NCBI GenBank assembly: GCA_027080755.1
Contig: JALWQC010000033.1
Span: 1-9,311, forward strand
DNA length: 9,311 bases
Origin: Paracoccaceae bacterium
GTDB lineage: Bacteria; Pseudomonadota; Alphaproteobacteria; Rhodobacterales; Rhodobacteraceae
Direction: 5' to 3'
The notes beneath the pieces were generated by a model. It saw nothing but the letters and a program-made list of their open reading frames with translations, made no database searches and was not told the DNA's origin. Both the position numbers and the translations under genes were made by a program. Of the stretch, positions 5,988-9,311 are shown piece by piece; position 1 is the first letter of the stretch, and each line of letters begins with the position of its first letter.

Positions 5988-7937
5988 ATGCTGGAAAATA
6001 TCATACGCGCCCTTGTGCTAATTACAAATATTATTTTTATTTTCACAGGGTTAGCGCGTGCAGATATACCAACCCTGACACTGGACCCGCAGGTCGGGAC
6101 CTATGACGTTACGGATTATGCGCAATACTATGTGGATACGTCCCGTTCCCTGCCGGTCGAACAGATAATAACCCTTGCGGATACGGGGCGGTTTATGCCG
6201 ACAAACGGCAGCATGGATTTCGGGGACCGGCCCGCGGCCTATTGGGTGCATGTGCGGGTGAAAAACTCCGAGGACACGACAGCCGACTGGGTGCTGAACA
6301 CCGGCTCGCAGCGGATGCAATATGCGGCGGTATATTTCGTCAAGGACGGGCAAATCACGAGCCTGCAGCTGGACAGTCTGGACCAGCCCTTCACCAAGCG
6401 CCCGACCCCGCATCGCTTGCTGGTTGCGGGCCTGACACTGGCGCCACAGGAACAGGTGGATCTGTATTTTACCTACAGGTCTGCCAAATCCTCGTATTTC
6501 CCGCTGAAAATCATGACGCCCGAGGCCTTCTCCCGCTGGGATGCCCACCAGAACCGGATGATTTTTCTGGTGCTGGGGGCGATCCTTGTGCTGGCGCTTT
6601 ACTCCGTTTTCCTGTTTTTCACCGTCGATAATTTTTCCTATGTCTACTATCTGGTCTTTATCGCCGCGACCTTCCTGTATCTGCTGCACCAGTTCGGGTT
6701 TACCTATCAATACCTCTGGCCCGGCATGCCCTATTTCAATTCCTATGCGGCGGCTGTTTTCGGGTATACGGCGGGGATTTCCGGCCTGATGTTTGGCCGC
6801 AGTTTTTTCGAAGTCTGGAAAATCAGCCGCTATCTGGACATGGTTTATCTGGGGCTGGCAGGGATTTTCGCGGTTGCGTCGCTATACCTGTATCTTTGGC
6901 CCGACGGCGTTACCATCGGGGTGTTCGGCTTTATGTTCGGGTCGGTTTCGGCCACGCTGAACCTGATTGTTGCCATCATCCGTTTCCGCCGCCATGATCC
7001 GAGTGCCGGTATCGCCGCGCTCGGCTGGGGGGCGCTGGTTGTTTGGGGGATTGTGATAAATGTCACATCCTTCGGGATTTTTCGCATCCCGCAGCAGCTG
7101 ATTTTCGACAATTTCTACATGATTTATGCCGTCTGCTCGCTTGGGGAAACGACATTCCTGACGCTGTCGCTGTTTGTGCGCACCCGCCAGATCATCCGCG
7201 CCAACCACCGCGAGCGCCAGAACTATATCCGTATGCTGGAAGAAGAGGCCAAGACCGCCCGCGCCCTGTCCATCGCCTTGCAGGAACGGCAGGCCGCGAT
7301 CGAGGACGCCGCCCGCAAGGGGCGACTGGTTGAAAGTCTGGCGCATGATATCCGCCAGCCGCTGCATGCCATGCGCCTGTCGAACTACGGGCACAATCCG
7401 GCCCCGAACAACATCACCGACGAAGCCATCGACATGATAGAGGGGGTCCTGACCACCGCCTTTGCCGTGGCCGAAACCGACGAGACCGATACCGAGGTCC
7501 ATATAACGGAAGTTCCGGCCAGAAACATCCTGTTGCCCCTGTCGCTGGTTTTCGCCCCGCCCGCCCGGGACAAACATCTGGCCTTCAAGGTTATGCCCAG
7601 CAGTCTGGTCGTAAAAACCGACCGGCGGATATTGATGCGGATCCTGAACAATCTGGTCACCAACGCCATGCGCTACACCGAAAAGGGCCGCGTTCTGGTG
7701 GGGTGTCGGCGGCGGCCGGCTGGGGTCGGCTTTCAGGTGCTGGATACCGGCATGGGCATGTTGCAGGACGAACTGGAAACAGCAACACGCCCTGGGGTGC
7801 GCCACTCCACCACCGGCAAGGGGCACGGTCTGGGGCTGGCCATCTGCCAACGTCTGTGCGACCGCATCGGGGCGGAGCTGCGGATATCCTCGATCAAGGG
7901 CCGCGGCACCGTGGTAGAGGTCTACATCCCCGACTAG
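5988..7937 (+). CDS. 7TM-DISM sensor histidine kinase
   Basis: This is a 649-residue membrane sensor kinase. Residues 1-25 are a signal sequence (hydrophobic stretch ending GLARA). Residues 26-185 form a periplasmic beta-rich domain of the 7TMR-DISMED2 type (with AAYWVHVRVKNSE and PLKIMTPEAF). About seven membrane segments lie at 190-400 (7TMR-DISM_7TM), then a charged coiled coil at 403-448. The catalytic part has an H-box SLAHDIRQPLHAMRL with H453, N-box RILNNLVTNAMRYTEKG (552-568), G1 VLDTGMG (584-590) and G2 GKGHGLGLAI (610-619). All kinase boxes are intact and there is no receiver domain. DISM-type sensors often bind carbohydrate or other small ligands; the signal here is unknown. The start at 5988 gives a proper signal peptide, but no ribosome site is visible. 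The start is 16 bp from the divergent response regulator, so its promoter must lie inside that gene. Its stop overlaps that of nnrS by 4 bp (CTAG). Confidence 0.92.
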   Translation: MLENIIRALVLITNIIFIFTGLARADIPTLTLDPQVGTYDVTDYAQYYVDTSRSLPVEQIITLADTGRFMPTNGSMDFGDRPAAYWVHVRVKNSEDTTADWVLNTGSQRMQYAAVYFVKDGQITSLQLDSLDQPFTKRPTPHRLLVAGLTLAPQEQVDLYFTYRSAKSSYFPLKIMTPEAFSRWDAHQNRMIFLVLGAILVLALYSVFLFFTVDNFSYVYYLVFIAATFLYLLHQFGFTYQYLWPGMPYFNSYAAAVFGYTAGISGLMFGRSFFEVWKISRYLDMVYLGLAGIFAVASLYLYLWPDGVTIGVFGFMFGSVSATLNLIVAIIRFRRHDPSAGIAALGWGALVVWGIVINVTSFGIFRIPQQLIFDNFYMIYAVCSLGETTFLTLSLFVRTRQIIRANHRERQNYIRMLEEEAKTARALSIALQERQAAIEDAARKGRLVESLAHDIRQPLHAMRLSNYGHNPAPNNITDEAIDMIEGVLTTAFAVAETDETDTEVHITEVPARNILLPLSLVFAPPARDKHLAFKVMPSSLVVKTDRRILMRILNNLVTNAMRYTEKGRVLVGCRRRPAGVGFQVLDTGMGMLQDELETATRPGVRHSTTGKGHGLGLAICQRLCDRIGAELRISSIKGRGTVVEVYIPD

Positions 7938-9115
7938 ATCCGCGGCTTCGTCAGGATCGGGAAATAGACGATGGCGAACAGGCCATAGGCCGCGATCCAT
8001 GTGGTTGCCGTCAGATGCAGCAACCAGGTTTCCGAGGGCAGCATCTCCGCCGCCATCCGCAGAAACACGGTGCTGACCAGCAGGACATAAATTCCGGCGA
8101 TGCCCTTTGTGGCCACCAGCGGCCGGCCGGAATGGCCCAGACTGGCGCGGGTCATCATGGCGATTGTCGTGACGCCGACCGCGCCGACCATCCAGGCGTG
8201 GGGGATGCGCCCCTCGGTCCAGCCGGGCAGCAGGTCGCCAAGGCCAAGCATGACAAAGCCGAGCGGCACAAAGAAATAGCCGACGTGCAGGATCAGGACC
8301 AGCGGCTCGGACCGCCCGCCCCAGCCGGCCCAGCGCCACAGCCGCACAAAATGCAGCAGGCCGACCCCGATCATCACCGTGCGCAGCAAATCCCCCGTTG
8401 GCCAGACCATCCACCACAACAGCGTGGCCCCCGTCAGAACCAGCGTAACCTTGTCGAAATTGTTGAACGGCACCGGCAGCCGCCCGCCGCCGTTGCGCAT
8501 CATCCAGTTGCGGGTAAAACTGGGGATGACCCGCCCGCCGATCACGATAATCAGCATCAGCAGAAACCCGACCCCCATACGCACGCCGTACCCCTCGTAG
8601 GCGGAGCCTTGCGCCGCCTCTATGTGGTAAACGATATTCGCGATGGCCAGCAGAATCACAAAGACCATAACCTTCAGATTTCGCCAGTTTTTCCCCGAGA
8701 CCACCTCGCGCGAGATAACCCCTGCAAAAACCACCAGAAACGAGACATCAATCACCGCCGCCACATATTCCGGCAGCCACGCCGAGAAAAACACAGCCAC
8801 CCGCCCCAGAAGCCAAAGCCCCGACAGCATCGCGGTCGGCCAGCCGATAATCGGCATCCGCCCCGTCCAGTTCGGCACCGCCGTCAGCAAAAACCCGGCA
8901 ATCACGGCCGAGGAGTAACCGAACAGCATCTCGTGCATGTGCCAGTCCACACCGGCCATCCGGCTGGGAATACCCGTGCCCGTTGCCAGAAAGATCACCC
9001 AGACCAGCATGGCAAGGGCGGCCCAGATACCGGAATACAGAAAAAACGACCGGAAGCCGTGGCTGAAAAATACGGGGCCGCGATACTGGCGGCGACGTTC
9101 CGAGGAATTCATCAT
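7934..9115 (-). CDS. nnrS: NnrS family membrane protein (nitric-oxide response)
   Basis: This is a 393-residue polytopic membrane protein with about twelve hydrophobic segments, matching NnrS (PF05940). NnrS is a heme- and copper-binding inner-membrane protein that protects cells from nitric oxide or nitrosative stress and is usually under NnrR/FNR-type control. Seen motifs are FFSHGFRSFFL near the N-terminus, DWHMHEMLFGYSSAVIAGFL (57-76), GGRVIPSFTRNW, ILHVGYFFVPLG and HAWMVGAVGVTTIAMMTRA. The conserved histidines in these are the probable heme/metal ligands. The ATG at 9115 is chosen because AGGA (complement of 9123-9126) lies 7 nt upstream; a second ATG follows directly at 9112. A TTG at 9130 would extend the frame through the ribosome site and is unlikely. 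An FNR/NnrR-type box lies about 105 bp upstream. It is convergent with the sensor kinase and functionally separate from it. Confidence 0.93.
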   Translation of the reverse strand: MMNSSERRRQYRGPVFFSHGFRSFFLYSGIWAALAMLVWVIFLATGTGIPSRMAGVDWHMHEMLFGYSSAVIAGFLLTAVPNWTGRMPIIGWPTAMLSGLWLLGRVAVFFSAWLPEYVAAVIDVSFLVVFAGVISREVVSGKNWRNLKVMVFVILLAIANIVYHIEAAQGSAYEGYGVRMGVGFLLMLIIVIGGRVIPSFTRNWMMRNGGGRLPVPFNNFDKVTLVLTGATLLWWMVWPTGDLLRTVMIGVGLLHFVRLWRWAGWGGRSEPLVLILHVGYFFVPLGFVMLGLGDLLPGWTEGRIPHAWMVGAVGVTTIAMMTRASLGHSGRPLVATKGIAGIYVLLVSTVFLRMAAEMLPSETWLLHLTATTWIAAYGLFAIVYFPILTKPRI

Positions 9116-9186
9116 AGGTGCATCCTGCAATCAGGGGGTTCCGGACAAATATCTGCCTGAAAGCCCCGGGTGTAAAGCGTTGCCCC

Positions 9187-9192
9187 GCTATA
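9187..9192 (-). promoter_or_regulatory. Candidate -10 element (TATAGC) of the nnrS promoter
   Basis: On the minus strand, TATAGC begins 21 nt after the TTGA-N6-TCAA box. This matches the spacing of FNR class II promoters, where the site is centred at about -41.5. Transcription would start near 9180, giving a leader of about 65 nt before the nnrS ATG. Confidence 0.5.
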
Positions 9193-9213
9193 CCATTTGC
9201 CGCAGCATGCGAT

Positions 9214-9227
9214 TTGACGTAGGTCAA
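9214..9227. promoter_or_regulatory. FNR/NnrR/DNR-type binding site TTGA-N6-TCAA
   Basis: A perfect palindromic core, TTGACGTAGGTCAA, lies between nnrS and the rightward gene. It matches the consensus shared by the CRP/FNR family members FnrL, DNR and NnrR, which respond to low oxygen or nitric oxide. Beside nnrS, NnrR or FnrL is the likely binder; the sequence alone cannot separate them. It is spaced for class II activation in both directions. Confidence 0.85.
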
Positions 9228-9234
9228 GCCCGCG

Positions 9235-9262
9235 CTTGCAATGCGGGGATAACTTATGCAAG
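9235..9262. repeat. Inverted repeat CTTGCA-N16-TGCAAG spanning the rightward promoter
   Basis: Perfect 6-bp arms at 9235-9240 and 9257-9262 flank the candidate -10 and transcription start of the rightward gene. It could be an additional operator or a chance match; the widely spaced arms make a hairpin weak. Confidence 0.3.
9250..9255 (+). promoter_or_regulatory. Candidate -10 element (TAACTT) of the rightward promoter
   Basis: TAACTT begins 22 nt after the FNR/NnrR-type box on the plus strand, which is the class II spacing. It matches the -10 consensus poorly, as is common for activator-dependent promoters. Transcription would start near 9262, about 47 nt before the ATG at 9309. Confidence 0.4.
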
Positions 9263-9308
9263 GCTGCCTCACATAACGCTAAGTAAACAACAGATGCGAG
9301 GTAATCCT

Positions 9309-9311
9309 ATG
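9309..9311 (+). CDS. Start codon of a divergent gene running off the right edge (product unknown)
   Basis: The window ends exactly on an ATG preceded by GCGAGG (GAGG at 9298-9301) with a 7-nt gap, a good ribosome site. An FNR/NnrR-type box and a correctly spaced -10 lie upstream, so a gene very probably starts here. Nothing of the protein is visible. From context it may belong to nitrogen-oxide or low-oxygen respiration, but this is a guess from regulation only. Confidence 0.55.

Noticed and set aside
6882..8417. 511-codon open frame on the minus strand spanning the end of the kinase gene and part of nnrS
   Set aside because: It is antisense to the kinase ATPase domain and out of frame with nnrS; its composition is typical of shadow translation.
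7703..9160. 485-codon open frame on the plus strand opposite nnrS
   Set aside because: The product is rich in His, Pro, Gln and Arg with no domain pattern, as expected from the antisense of a hydrophobic membrane protein gene.

Overview
The window looks like chromosomal DNA of an alphaproteobacterium, most likely of the Rhodobacter/Roseobacter group. This rests on GC-rich codon use, an aryl-pyruvate ferredoxin oxidoreductase divergent from an Lrp-type regulator, an NnrS gene behind an FNR/NnrR-type box, and very tight gene packing. The taxonomic call is inference from gene content; no rRNA or marker gene is present. No tRNA, rRNA, CRISPR array, insertion sequence or phage gene was seen.

Layout, left to right. 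(1) 1-255, minus: the first 85 codons of a fused indolepyruvate ferredoxin oxidoreductase, divergent from an Lrp/AsnC regulator (396-863, plus). They share a 140-bp AT-rich control region. (2) 955-3747, plus: a two-gene DUF1800-DUF1501 operon. The DUF1800 protein carries a twin-arginine signal and its DUF1501 partner has no signal of its own. (3) 3744-5971, minus: in transcription order, a NarL/LuxR-type response regulator, a small secreted protein built of 11-residue SIFGNNxGSGF repeats, and a secreted caspase-like protein. A GC-rich hairpin lies between the last two. (4) 5988-7937, plus: a 7TM-DISM sensor histidine kinase starting 16 bp from, and divergent to, the response regulator. (5) 7934-9115, minus: NnrS. 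(6) 9116-9311: an intergenic control region with one FNR/NnrR-type site (TTGA-N6-TCAA) spaced correctly for two back-to-back promoters, and the start codon of a rightward gene whose body lies outside the window.

The part most likely to be a little-described system is 3744-7937. A membrane sensor kinase and a LuxR-type regulator sit beside a signal-peptide-bearing, Gly/Asn/Phe-rich repeat protein and a signal-peptide-bearing caspase-fold enzyme. A perfect 20-bp inverted repeat (AATACG-N8-CGTATT) lies just upstream of the repeat-protein gene, where the regulator would be expected to act. A reasonable hypothesis is a signal-controlled extracellular or periplasmic repeat protein, possibly a beta-solenoid or amyloid-like fibre, that is processed by or works with the caspase-like protein. 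The genes and signals are read from the sequence; the joint function is inference.
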